From Nakamurella flavida (lineage in GTDB: Bacteria > Actinomycetota > Actinomycetes > Mycobacteriales > Nakamurellaceae), in the NCBI RefSeq assembly GCF_030811475.1, contig NZ_JAUSQV010000001.1, forward strand, positions 3,607,001-3,671,000: a stretch of DNA of 64,000 nucleotides, in the 5' to 3' direction. Made by a program: the position numbers and the translations under genes. Below, one piece after another: positions 9,090 through 16,356 of the stretch. The notes beneath the pieces were generated by a model, which saw only the letters and a list, made by a program, of their open reading frames with translations, had not been told where the DNA came from and searched no databases. Position 1 is the first letter of the stretch. Each line of letters opens with the position of its first letter.

Positions 9090-10838
9090 TCAGGGTGGGG
9101 ACCCGGCACCGAACAGCCGGGCGAACTCGCCCGGTGCGTCCAGCAGGTCGCCCGGTCGACCCACCTGGACGATCCGGCCGCCGGCCAGCACGACGACCCG
9201 GTCGGCCCCGCGGATGGTCGAGAGGCGATGGGCGACCACGATCCTGGTCAGACCCAGGCCGGTGACCGCCCGGGCGACCTGGTCCTGGGTCGCGTCGTCC
9301 AGGGCACTGGTCGCCTCGTCGAGCAGGAGCACGGCGGGGTCCCGGGCCAGCGCCCGGGCCAGCAGCAGACGCTGGTTCTGCCCGCCGGACAGACCGTTGT
9401 CCCCGTCGGAGACACGGGTGTCCAGGCCCATCGGGAGGGCGGCCAGATCCTCGGCCAGACCGGCCTTCTCGACCGCGGCCAGGGCCCGGGCGTCTGCCTG
9501 CGGGTCCGGCCCCGGTCCGTCGAGCAGATCGTCACCGGCCGGATCGGCCTGCAGGATCGCCGACCGGACGGTGCCGCGCGGCAGTCGGGCGTCCTGGGGC
9601 ACGTAGCCGATCCGGCGGCGGATGTCGTCGATGTCCAGGCCACGCAGGTCCGCACCGTCGACCAGCACGGTGCCGGCGGTGGCCGGGACGAGGCCGAGCA
9701 CCGCGCGCAGCAGGGTGGACTTGCCCGAGCCGGACGCACCGACCACGGCCAGGAACTCCCCGGGTCGCACCCGCAGGGTCAACCCGCGGAGCACCGGCGC
9801 GGCCGCGTCCGGATAGCCGAAGTCGGCGTCACGGAACTCCCACCCGCCGGAGAGTCCGGGCACCGACGCGGCGTGGGCCGGGACCTCGGGCTCGGCCGAG
9901 AGCACGGGCTCCAGGCGGTGCCGGGCCAGGGCGATCCCGAACAGCGCGGGAACCGCACCGGCCAGCCGGGCCAGCGCCCCGGCGAACTGCACGGTGACCA
10001 CGGTGATCAGGGCCAGGGTGACCACGTCGGGGGAGACCGCCGCGGCCGTGGGCAGCAGGACCGCGAACAGGATGCCCGGGGTCGCGGCCAGCAGGGCCTC
10101 GGCCGCTTCGGCATGGCGCAGCCCGGCGTCGTCCGCGGTGCGCTGCCGGGCGAAGGCCGCCGAGAAGCGCCGGTGGATCAGCTCCTGCGCGCCGTACGCC
10201 TGCACCTCGTCGATACCGACCAGGGCCGGGTACAGCACGGCCTGCACGTCGTCGACACTCTCGAAGACGGTCCGGTCGTGGCGCTGCTGACGGCGGGACA
10301 GCTCGGTCACCACCGCGAGGACGGCCAGCGCCGCGCCGAGGCCGGCCAGGGCGATGCGCCAGTCCAGCAGGAACAGCACGGCACTGCAGGCGGTGGCGCT
10401 GATCGCGGCGAGCGCGGTGTCGATGCCCGCGGCGCCCAGCAGGGTCCGCACCATTGACACCGAGGAGGCGTGCCCGACGACGACGCGGAGCGGATGGCGG
10501 GCGAAGAACGAGGCGGGCAGGGCCAGCAGCGCCCGCCACACCGCCGACTCCACGCGGCGGTAGGCGCGGTTCTGCATCCGCCAGGACATCGCGTCGGCGG
10601 CGAGGCCGGCCGCGGCGGACAGCACGACGGCGAGCACGGCCAGCACCACCCAGCGGGTCCGGTGGCCGCCTGCGTCGGTCGCCGCGGCCAGGCCGAGCAG
10701 CGGGACGGCCAGTCCGGCGGCCGTCGAGACCAGGCCCGCCAGCAGCGATCCGGTGGCCGCGCCGGCGCTGCCCCGCAGCGCGAACCGGGTGAGGGTCGTC
10801 GCCGTGGGGGCTGACGGGAGGGTGTCGACGGTGGTCAT
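9090..10838 (-). CDS. ABC transporter, fused membrane and ATP-binding domains (exporter type)
   Basis: Protein of 582 residues starting at the ATG that overlaps the stop of the C39 exporter by 4 bp. Residues ~20-300 hold about six hydrophobic segments typical of an exporter membrane domain. The ATPase follows: Walker A GASGSGKST, Q-loop YVPQDARLPRG, signature LSGGQNQRLLLARAL, Walker B VLLLDEATSALDD, switch VVAHRLSTI. Together with the upstream peptidase-containing transporter it may form a heterodimeric exporter of the mature peptide, or act in self-protection. A longer reading of the same frame extends upstream into the neighbouring gene but has no initiation signal. Confidence 0.87.
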   Translation of the reverse strand: MTTVDTLPSAPTATTLTRFALRGSAGAATGSLLAGLVSTAAGLAVPLLGLAAATDAGGHRTRWVVLAVLAVVLSAAAGLAADAMSWRMQNRAYRRVESAVWRALLALPASFFARHPLRVVVGHASSVSMVRTLLGAAGIDTALAAISATACSAVLFLLDWRIALAGLGAALAVLAVVTELSRRQQRHDRTVFESVDDVQAVLYPALVGIDEVQAYGAQELIHRRFSAAFARQRTADDAGLRHAEAAEALLAATPGILFAVLLPTAAAVSPDVVTLALITVVTVQFAGALARLAGAVPALFGIALARHRLEPVLSAEPEVPAHAASVPGLSGGWEFRDADFGYPDAAAPVLRGLTLRVRPGEFLAVVGASGSGKSTLLRAVLGLVPATAGTVLVDGADLRGLDIDDIRRRIGYVPQDARLPRGTVRSAILQADPAGDDLLDGPGPDPQADARALAAVEKAGLAEDLAALPMGLDTRVSDGDNGLSGGQNQRLLLARALARDPAVLLLDEATSALDDATQDQVARAVTGLGLTRIVVAHRLSTIRGADRVVVLAGGRIVQVGRPGDLLDAPGEFARLFGAGSPP

Positions 10839-13081
10839 CGGACGACCTCGGCGAGGGGCAGGGGCACGACCCGGGGTGCGGACAAGGACGGGGACAGGGC
10901 GCCGGCACCGGACTCCGGCGCGGCGGCGGGCCGCAGCACGCGCAGGGTCCCGGCGGCGAGATGGGCGACCTGGTCCTGCGGGTGCAGGGTGGGTAGCCGG
11001 TGCGCCACGGCCAGCACGGTGAGCCCCCGGTCCCGCAGGCCGGCGAACAGGGCCTCCTCCAGCGGTTCCTCCATGGCGCTCGTCGCCTCGTCCAGCACCA
11101 GCAGAGCGGGCCGCCGGACCAGCGCCCGGGCCAGGGCGATCCGCTGACGCTCGCCGCCGCTGAAGTTCGCGCCGTCCTGGGCCACCGGACACCCCGGACC
11201 GCCCCGGCGGGCCACCACGTCGGTCAGACCGGCCGCAGCCAGCGCGTCGGCCAGCCGGCCGGTCAACTCGACCGGCCCGCCGAACAGCACGTTCTCGGCC
11301 AGGGTGCCCTCCAGCAGGACGGGCCGCTGGGGCACGTAGGCGGTCCCCGACCCGGACCCGGACCCGCTGACGACGATGGATCCGCGTTGCACCGTCAGGG
11401 TGCCGGCGACCGCCTTGGCCAGACTGGACTTGCCGGATCCGGTCCGGCCGGTGAGGAAGGTGATCCGGCCGGCCGGGACGAGCAGGTCCACGTCGGCGAG
11501 GACCGGCGGCCGGAACGGGTGGTATCCGACGGCGACACCGGTCAGGGTCACGGCACTCGTCCAGACCTCGGCGGGAGGCGCCGAGCTCGGGGTCATCGCG
11601 GCCGGGTCCGGTTCGCCGTCGGCCGGCCGGTCGGCGGGCAGCGCGGTCCGGGCGTCGTGGACCTCCCGGACCCCCCGCAGACAGGCCCGCAGGGCGGCCA
11701 CGTCGAATAGGCCCTGGCGCAGCAGCCCGCCGCCGGCGGTCTGGGCCATCGCGGCCAGTACGACCACGGCCAGCAGTCCACCGGGTCCGACCGTCACGGT
11801 GCCGGTACCGATGAGCACCAGCAGCAGCAGGACGACGGTCTGGTCGACGGCGGTGCCGGCCCGGCGCAGCAGCCGGCTGCGCGTCGCGCTCCGGTCCTCC
11901 TCGAGGACGCTGCGGTGGCGGGCGGCCGTCCACCGTGCGTGCAGCAGCCCGCCGCCCGCCTCGGCCTTCACCGTCTCGATCCCGACCAGGGCGCTGATGA
12001 TCTCGCCGTCGCAGGCGCTGCGGGCGGCCGTGGCCCGATCGGCCGAAGCCTGTTCCGCCGCCCGCCCGGCCAGGTGCAGCAGCAGGTCGACGGCCAGGCC
12101 GGCCAGCACCAGGGGGGCGGCGGCCGGGGCGAGCAGGGTCAGGGCGACGAGCGCGGCCACGGCCGTGATGATCTGGGTCCCGCCGCTGACGAGCATGGTC
12201 GCGACCTGGAGGGCGGCGCCGTCGATGCGCTGGCTGCGGGTGGCCACCTCACCGGTGAAGCGGTTCCGGAACCAGTCCGCCGGCAGGGTGAGCAGGGCGG
12301 AGACGAACTCCTCCCCGCGGCGCGAGGAGCTGCGATGCAGCAGAGCCGATCGGGCCCGACGTTGACCCCAGTGCGCGGCCAGCGCCACCGCGGCCAACGC
12401 GGCCAGCGCGGGCCCGTGTCCGGCCGGCCCGGTCGGATCGGCCGCGCCGCGGACGATCGCCGTGACCAGCAGGGAGGTCAGCACGGCGACGGCGCCGAGC
12501 AGTACGGCGACGGCCACCAGTGCGGAACTGGACCGGGGCTCGTCGCGCCACCACTGCCGGAGCGGGGTCGGGTCGGGCAGGCGACGGATGCGCCCGGCGG
12601 CCCGCTCGGTGTCGGGGACGACCACCATGACCGGACCGCAGGCCCCGACGAACTGCCCCAGCGGCATCCGGCGTCGGCCGGTCGCCGGGTCGTTGAGGTG
12701 CACCCGGTACCCACCCCGCCGGGTCCGCCGGACCTCCTCGAGGACGACCACGTGGTGCCCGGTGAGCACGACCACGGCGGGCCCGGGGAGGGCGTGCAGC
12801 ACATCGGCGTCGCCGGGCGTCCCGGTGAAGGACGCCCGGACGCCCTGCGCCCGTACGCCGTACCCGGACGCGACGCGCACCAGGTCGGCGAGATGGCTGC
12901 CGTCACGACCGGTCCCGCAGCGGGTGGTGACCTCGGCCATGGCGACCGGGCGTCCGGTCCACCACAGCAGGGAGGTGAGCGCGGCCGGACCGCAGTCGGT
13001 GTCGCCGGCCTGCGGGACCACGGGGGTGCGCCGGGACGATCGCCGGCGCGAGCGGTGATCCTGCGTCGTGGGCCCGCTCAC
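10835..13081 (-). CDS. Peptidase-containing ABC exporter (C39 double-glycine peptidase, membrane domain, ATPase)
   Basis: Protein of 748 residues, GTG start overlapping the P450 stop by 4 bp. An N-terminal C39 peptidase is visible: VPQAGDTDCGPAAL with catalytic Cys30, then His in LTGHHVVVLEE and Asp in HLNDPATG. Residues ~170-440 contain the transmembrane segments. The ATPase has Walker A GRTGSGKSS, signature FSGGERQRIALARAL, Walker B LLVLDEATSAMEE and switch VAHRLPTLH. Such transporters cut leader peptides after a small-residue pair and export the core. All three precursors place an Ala-Gly pair at the leader/core border, ten residues after E-[DE]-L, which fits this enzyme as the maturation protease. 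Confidence 0.9.
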   Translation of the reverse strand: MSGPTTQDHRSRRRSSRRTPVVPQAGDTDCGPAALTSLLWWTGRPVAMAEVTTRCGTGRDGSHLADLVRVASGYGVRAQGVRASFTGTPGDADVLHALPGPAVVVLTGHHVVVLEEVRRTRRGGYRVHLNDPATGRRRMPLGQFVGACGPVMVVVPDTERAAGRIRRLPDPTPLRQWWRDEPRSSSALVAVAVLLGAVAVLTSLLVTAIVRGAADPTGPAGHGPALAALAAVALAAHWGQRRARSALLHRSSSRRGEEFVSALLTLPADWFRNRFTGEVATRSQRIDGAALQVATMLVSGGTQIITAVAALVALTLLAPAAAPLVLAGLAVDLLLHLAGRAAEQASADRATAARSACDGEIISALVGIETVKAEAGGGLLHARWTAARHRSVLEEDRSATRSRLLRRAGTAVDQTVVLLLLVLIGTGTVTVGPGGLLAVVVLAAMAQTAGGGLLRQGLFDVAALRACLRGVREVHDARTALPADRPADGEPDPAAMTPSSAPPAEVWTSAVTLTGVAVGYHPFRPPVLADVDLLVPAGRITFLTGRTGSGKSSLAKAVAGTLTVQRGSIVVSGSGSGSGTAYVPQRPVLLEGTLAENVLFGGPVELTGRLADALAAAGLTDVVARRGGPGCPVAQDGANFSGGERQRIALARALVRRPALLVLDEATSAMEEPLEEALFAGLRDRGLTVLAVAHRLPTLHPQDQVAHLAAGTLRVLRPAAAPESGAGALSPSLSAPRVVPLPLAEVVR

Positions 13082-14385
13082 CGTGCGCCGCCGAGGACGA
13101 CCGGCAGGGCCGCCGGGCTGCGGAAGGTGAGATCGGTCCGCCAGGGCAGCGGCCGGTCGTCGGCGCGGCGCACATCCCGGTCGGCCAGCACCTGCAGGGT
13201 GGCGGTGGTCTGCACACCGGCCAGGGCGGCGCCCAGGCAGTGGTGCAGACCGAACCCGAAGGCGGCGGATCCGGCGGGGGTGCGCTCCGGGCGGAAGGCG
13301 CCGGGGTCGGGATACCGGGCGGGGTCACGGTTGGCCGCGGCCAGGCAGAGCAGCACGGCGTCCCCCGCCCGCAGGGTGGACCCGCCGATGCGCAGGTCGG
13401 TGGTGACCGTCCGGGAAGCGAAGGAGGACGGGGTGAGCACCCGGAGGGCCTCGGCGGACAGGGCGGGCGCGGACACCGTGCCGGCGCGCAGCCGGTCCCA
13501 CTCGCCGGGGTGGTCCAGCAGGACGTGGACGGTGTTGGTCAACCCGGTGGTGACGGTGTCCACCCCGGTCATGAACAGCAGCAGGACCAGGCGGGTGGCC
13601 TCGTCGCGGGTGAGATCACCGGCCCGGCAGGAGGTCTGGATCCCGGCCAACAGACGTCCGGACGCTGCCGGGGAGTCCACCAGGTGCTCGGCGAGCTCGG
13701 CGAGCTCGGCGAACTCCGCGGCGTCCATCGGGTGGGCGGGGCGGTCGCCGGCGCCGGGGAAGCTGGTCTGCAGCACGGCGAGCAGTCCGGCGACCCGGGT
13801 GGTCAGCCAGCGGTGGTCGACCGCGTCGACGCCGAGCAGGTGGGCGGTGACCAGGACGGGCAGCGGTTCGGCCACGGTCGACACGAGGTCGACCGGCCGA
13901 CCGTCGGCCGGACCCAGCAGATCGGTCACCAGGTCGGTGACCAGGGGCAGCAGCCCGTCGACCGCGGCCGGGGACAGGTGCGGGCCCAGGACACCGCGCA
14001 GCCGCTGGTGGTCCGGGCCGGGCAGGAACGACAGCGAGCGGGTGAAGAAGTCCACGAACCCCGGGAGCCGGTCGGCCACCTCGGCGGGGAAGCGGGCCGG
14101 GGGCATGACCAGTTCGGGTCGGGTCGACAGGCGGCGCACCGCGTCGTACCCGGAGACGACCCAGAAGTTCGGCAGGCCCAGGACGGGCGCCCGCACCGGC
14201 AGGGCGGTGAACAGGGTCTCGGCGTCGGTGCGTCGGAAGTCCGCGTCGACGAAGTACCGCCACAGATCACCGGCCAGGCCGGCGAGCGATGCGCCGTGCC
14301 CGGGACGGGGCGTCGGGTGGGCGGACCGATCCGCGGCCGGCGGACGGGGCGCCCGGCTCGGGGCGGCTGCGGTGCTGGCGGTCAT
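13078..14385 (-). CDS. Cytochrome P450 (RiPP tailoring enzyme)
   Basis: Protein of 435 residues, a normal length for a soluble bacterial class I P450. The I-helix oxygen-activation motif is MTGVDTVTTGL, the K-helix E-x-x-R is EALR, and the haem-binding loop is FGFGLHHCLG with the thiolate Cys. There is no redox partner gene nearby. It is the first gene after the precursor peptides and their hairpin and is translationally coupled to the C39 exporter, so it is very likely part of the peptide pathway. Hydroxylation, epoxidation or cross-linking of the core peptide are all possible; the sequence does not say which. A short run of repeated Ala-Glu-Leu codons (13684-13710) lies in the protein's middle. 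Confidence 0.93.
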   Translation of the reverse strand: MTASTAAAPSRAPRPPAADRSAHPTPRPGHGASLAGLAGDLWRYFVDADFRRTDAETLFTALPVRAPVLGLPNFWVVSGYDAVRRLSTRPELVMPPARFPAEVADRLPGFVDFFTRSLSFLPGPDHQRLRGVLGPHLSPAAVDGLLPLVTDLVTDLLGPADGRPVDLVSTVAEPLPVLVTAHLLGVDAVDHRWLTTRVAGLLAVLQTSFPGAGDRPAHPMDAAEFAELAELAEHLVDSPAASGRLLAGIQTSCRAGDLTRDEATRLVLLLFMTGVDTVTTGLTNTVHVLLDHPGEWDRLRAGTVSAPALSAEALRVLTPSSFASRTVTTDLRIGGSTLRAGDAVLLCLAAANRDPARYPDPGAFRPERTPAGSAAFGFGLHHCLGAALAGVQTTATLQVLADRDVRRADDRPLPWRTDLTFRSPAALPVVLGGAR

Positions 14386-14478
14386 GCTGACTCCTGGGGC
14401 CGGACGGGCGGGAGCGACGGGCTGCGGGGGAGGTGTGGCTGACGGGCCCGGGACGGGGGTCGTCGCAACCTGGCCGGC

Positions 14479-14508
14479 CCGGCCCCTCCCGCGGACGGGA
14501 GGGGCCGG
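14479..14508 (-). terminator. Strong hairpin between precursor genes and P450 (attenuating terminator candidate)
   Basis: A perfect 13-bp GC stem (14479-14491 pairing with 14496-14508) with a 4-nt loop lies 8 nt after the stop codon of the last precursor gene and about 95 bp before the P450. It has no U-tract. In RiPP operons such a hairpin commonly lets the structural peptides be made in excess over the modification enzymes; it could also stabilise the precursor mRNA 3' end. Confidence 0.6.
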
Positions 14509-14515
14509 CGGCGGA

Positions 14516-14704
14516 TCAGGTGAAGCTGCCGAGCGTGCCGAAGCACGCGGGACAACCGAAGCTGCCGAGGGTGCCGAAGCAGTTCCCGGCGGCGTCGAGA
14601 TCGGCGGTACCGGTGAGGTCCTCGATGGACAGCATCTCCAGATCGGCCGCGTGAGCGGTGATGTCGCCGGAGAGGGGGGTGGGGGCGTCGTGGTGGGTGG
14701 TCAT
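14516..14704 (-). CDS. RiPP precursor peptide 1 (internally repeated azole-type core)
   Basis: A 62-residue peptide with a good ribosome site (GAAGGTG). The leader (residues 1-40) is acidic and contains DLEMLSIEDL, then ten residues ending in Ala-Gly. The core (41-62) has Cys, Thr, Ser, Cys, Cys, Thr, Ser at core positions 2, 5, 8, 11, 14, 17 and 20, plus a final Thr. The octapeptide CFGTLGSF occurs twice, separated by GCPA, and the DNA repeat (14522-14545 and 14558-14581) is 23/24 identical, so the core arose by a recent internal duplication. With YcaO, dehydrogenase and LanB genes next door, the Cys/Ser/Thr residues are predicted substrates for heterocyclisation or dehydration. Confidence 0.88.
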   Translation of the reverse strand: MTTHHDAPTPLSGDITAHAADLEMLSIEDLTGTADLDAAGNCFGTLGSFGCPACFGTLGSFT

Positions 14705-14777
14705 GGATCACCTTCTTCGTGGACCGGGCGGAGGGAGGTGCGGGGGCGGCGGTGTGGTCGTGCGGGTCCTGAGCGGG

Positions 14778-14948
14778 TCAGGTCAGGCAGCCGTAGCTGC
14801 TGGCGCTGCTGGGACAGCCGAAGGTCCCGGCGGTGCCCAGGCACCAGCCGGCTCCGTCGGCGGCGCCGGCCTCGTTCAGCTCCTCCGTGGTGAGCAGCTC
14901 GAGATCGACGGCCGGCTCCGGGCCGACCGCAGGTGTGATGTCCTGCAT
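14778..14948 (-). CDS. RiPP precursor peptide 2
   Basis: A 56-residue ORF, short enough to be missed by a 60-residue cutoff, with a very strong ribosome site (GAGGAGGTGAG) before the ATG. The leader (1-34) carries DLELLTTEEL followed by exactly ten residues ending in Ala-Gly. The 22-residue core starts Trp-Cys and has Cys, Thr, Thr, Cys, Ser, Ser, Cys at positions 2, 5, 8, 11, 14, 17 and 20, with extra Ser at 13 and 16 and a final Thr. The block TFGCP matches precursor 1. The off-register Ser residues beside in-register ones are good candidates for dehydration rather than cyclisation. It lies 73 bp from both neighbouring precursor genes, on the same strand. Confidence 0.87.
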   Translation of the reverse strand: MQDITPAVGPEPAVDLELLTTEELNEAGAADGAGWCLGTAGTFGCPSSASSYGCLT

Positions 14949-15021
14949 GTGTTCTCACCTCCTCTGCATGGGCGTCGGGGTGTTCCCCGGTGTGTTGCCC
15001 GAGCGGTGCCGGTCGCACCGA

Positions 15022-15225
15022 TCAGGTGAAGCTGAAGGCCGTACCGACCGACGCCGGGCAGGACAGGGTGCCGAAGGTTCCGCCGCAGTTGTGCGTGCCA
15101 CCGGCCGAGCCCATGCCGTCGATCTCGTTCAGTTCCTCGATGCCGACCAGGGAGAGCGGGGTGCCGATCGGGTCGGCGGCCGTCGCGGCCTGGGGGTCGA
15201 GGGACTCGGGGGACGTGGGGTTCAT
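15022..15225 (-). CDS. RiPP precursor peptide 3
   Basis: A 67-residue peptide with a perfect-looking ribosome site (AGGAGGTGAAC) before the ATG. The leader contains LVGIEEL, then ten residues ending in Ala-Gly (41-42). Three extra residues (Gly-Thr-His) precede an Asn-Cys that aligns with the start of the other two cores. From there the 22 residues have Cys, Thr, Thr, Cys, Ser, Thr, Ser at positions 2, 5, 8, 11, 14, 17 and 20, plus Ser at 10 and a final Thr. CxGTxG and CP[AS] are shared with precursors 1 and 2. The divergence between the three peptides suggests three different products from one enzyme set. Confidence 0.87.
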   Translation of the reverse strand: MNPTSPESLDPQAATAADPIGTPLSLVGIEELNEIDGMGSAGGTHNCGGTFGTLSCPASVGTAFSFT

Positions 15226-15258
15226 CGTTGTTCACCTCCTCTGGGGATGCTCGTGGGG

Positions 15259-15276
15259 CCGTGGTGCTCACCACGG
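15259..15276. repeat. Perfect inverted repeat upstream of precursor 3
   Basis: CCGTGGTG and CACCACGG form an 8-bp inverted repeat around a 2-nt centre, between the 36-residue peptide gene and precursor 3, 34 bp before the precursor's start codon. It could be an operator-like dyad or an mRNA hairpin separating the two small genes; the tiny centre disfavours a good RNA loop. Confidence 0.4.
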
Positions 15277-15310
15277 GGTTCGGGGGGCCCGACGAGCGGG
15301 CCGGGCGGGC

Positions 15311-15421
15311 TCAGGAGCGCCGGGTGACCAGGCGTCGCAGGAGCCGCAGGAAGGGGAGGTAGTACTTCTCGGTGAGACCGGGTCCGTCGGAGCCGACGGA
15401 GGAACCAGCGTTCGCGAACAT
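15311..15421 (-). CDS. Small cationic peptide (36 residues), function unknown
   Basis: ORF of 36 residues with a ribosome site (GAGG, 5 nt spacing) before its ATG, too short for standard ORF listing. The first half is Gly/Ser rich (SSVGSDGPG); the second half, from EKYYLPF to the C-terminus, is rich in Leu and Arg (LRLLRRLV) and would form an amphipathic, strongly basic helix. It has no Cys and lacks the E-[DE]-L leader motif of the three precursors next to it. It lies between the ABC-2 permease and precursor 3, on the same strand. It could be an unmodified antimicrobial or accessory peptide, a regulator, or a very different precursor; nothing in the sequence decides this. Confidence 0.6.
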   Translation of the reverse strand: MFANAGSSVGSDGPGLTEKYYLPFLRLLRRLVTRRS

Positions 15422-15483
15422 GACTGCCTCGATTCCGGGTAGGGGGTACCCAGGAGTGGGGGTGGGTGGGGTGGGGCTCAGGG

Positions 15484-15503
15484 GGCCGGCGGGATCACCG
15501 GCC
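15484..15503 (-). terminator. Hairpin after the ABC-2 permease gene
   Basis: A 6-bp inverted repeat (GGCCGG / CCGGCC) with an 8-nt loop lies a few bases after the permease stop codon and before the small-peptide gene. It may end or weaken transcription of the transporter pair, leaving the peptide genes to a promoter of their own. No U-tract follows. Confidence 0.35.
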
Positions 15504-15510
15504 GGGGGTA

Positions 15511-16356
15511 TCAGGACGAGTGGCGGGGATCCCAGCGGAAGAAGCGGCGCCAGACCACGATCCCGACGGCGGTCCAGGCCAGGAGGACGAGCACCGGTCG
15601 CCAGCACAGGGCGAGGGTGTGCAGGGCGGACAGGTCGCCGGAGCCGTCCGCGAAGACGAAGTCCTGGCCGAACCAGGCGGTCCGGGCGAGTTGGACGGCT
15701 GCGGTGGACGGCAGGTAGACGCTGATGTCGGCGAGCCAGCGGGGCAGGCCGGACAGCGGGGTGATGGCGCCGGAGCAGTACCAGAGGAGGAACACCACGG
15801 GGGTGATCAGCCAGGTGGACACCTCACCGCTGGGCAGCAGGCCGGACAGGCCGAGGGAGAGCATCGCGAAGGTCGCGGCGGCGAGCAGCATCCCGACCAG
15901 CAGCAGGGGCAGGTCCCGGGGGAACGGCGCCGAGGTCAGCCGCATCCCGACCACCAGCACGATGACGGCCTGGGCGATGGCCGGCAGCGCGGCGCTGATC
16001 GCCTCCCCGGCCAGGATGGCCGACCCGGGCAGCGGGGTGGCCCGCAGGCGTTTGTAGATGCGCAGGTCGCGCCGGCGGCAGGCGGAGTTCACCGTCGTGT
16101 ACATGATCCAGATGGTGGCCGCGACCATCCCGCCGGGCAGCAGGTAGGCCGCGATCGATCGACTGCCGTCGGCGGTGGTCTCGTGGCGGTAGGCCAGGAT
16201 CGGTGCGAGGGCCATGGCGATCGGCATGAGCGCCCCGACCACGGCGAAGGCGATGTCCTGCCAGAACACCCGCTGGGAGAGCAGCACCTGCGAGAGGGTC
16301 ATCCGCCACCAGCCCAGGGGCTGCACCCGGGTCCGGGCCACGGCGGGGGCGGTCAT
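15511..16356 (-). CDS. ABC-2 type transporter permease (DrrB-like)
   Basis: A 281-residue integral membrane protein starting at the ATG that overlaps the ATPase stop by 4 bp. Six hydrophobic segments are visible, with the ABC-2 pattern of a loop between segments 2 and 3 (YKRLRATPLPGS) that is typical of DrrB-like permeases. With the ATPase encoded just upstream it should form an exporter. Position between the two-component system and the precursor peptides suggests a self-resistance or export role for the RiPP. A longer in-frame reading upstream runs through the ATPase gene and is not credible. Confidence 0.88.
   Translation of the reverse strand: MTAPAVARTRVQPLGWWRMTLSQVLLSQRVFWQDIAFAVVGALMPIAMALAPILAYRHETTADGSRSIAAYLLPGGMVAATIWIMYTTVNSACRRRDLRIYKRLRATPLPGSAILAGEAISAALPAIAQAVIVLVVGMRLTSAPFPRDLPLLLVGMLLAAATFAMLSLGLSGLLPSGEVSTWLITPVVFLLWYCSGAITPLSGLPRWLADISVYLPSTAAVQLARTAWFGQDFVFADGSGDLSALHTLALCWRPVLVLLAWTAVGIVVWRRFFRWDPRHSS

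Noticed and set aside
9090..11933. A 947-codon frame for the second exporter
   Set aside because: The first ~365 codons lie over the C39 exporter in a different frame and are Arg/Pro-rich; the ATG at 10838 with its 4-bp overlap is the natural start.
1603..14704. Thiopeptide biosynthesis as the product class
   Set aside because: Only one SpaB_C-type protein is present and the cores lack the dense alternating Cys/Ser ends of thiopeptides, so a pyridine macrocycle is less likely than a linear azole peptide; it is not excluded.
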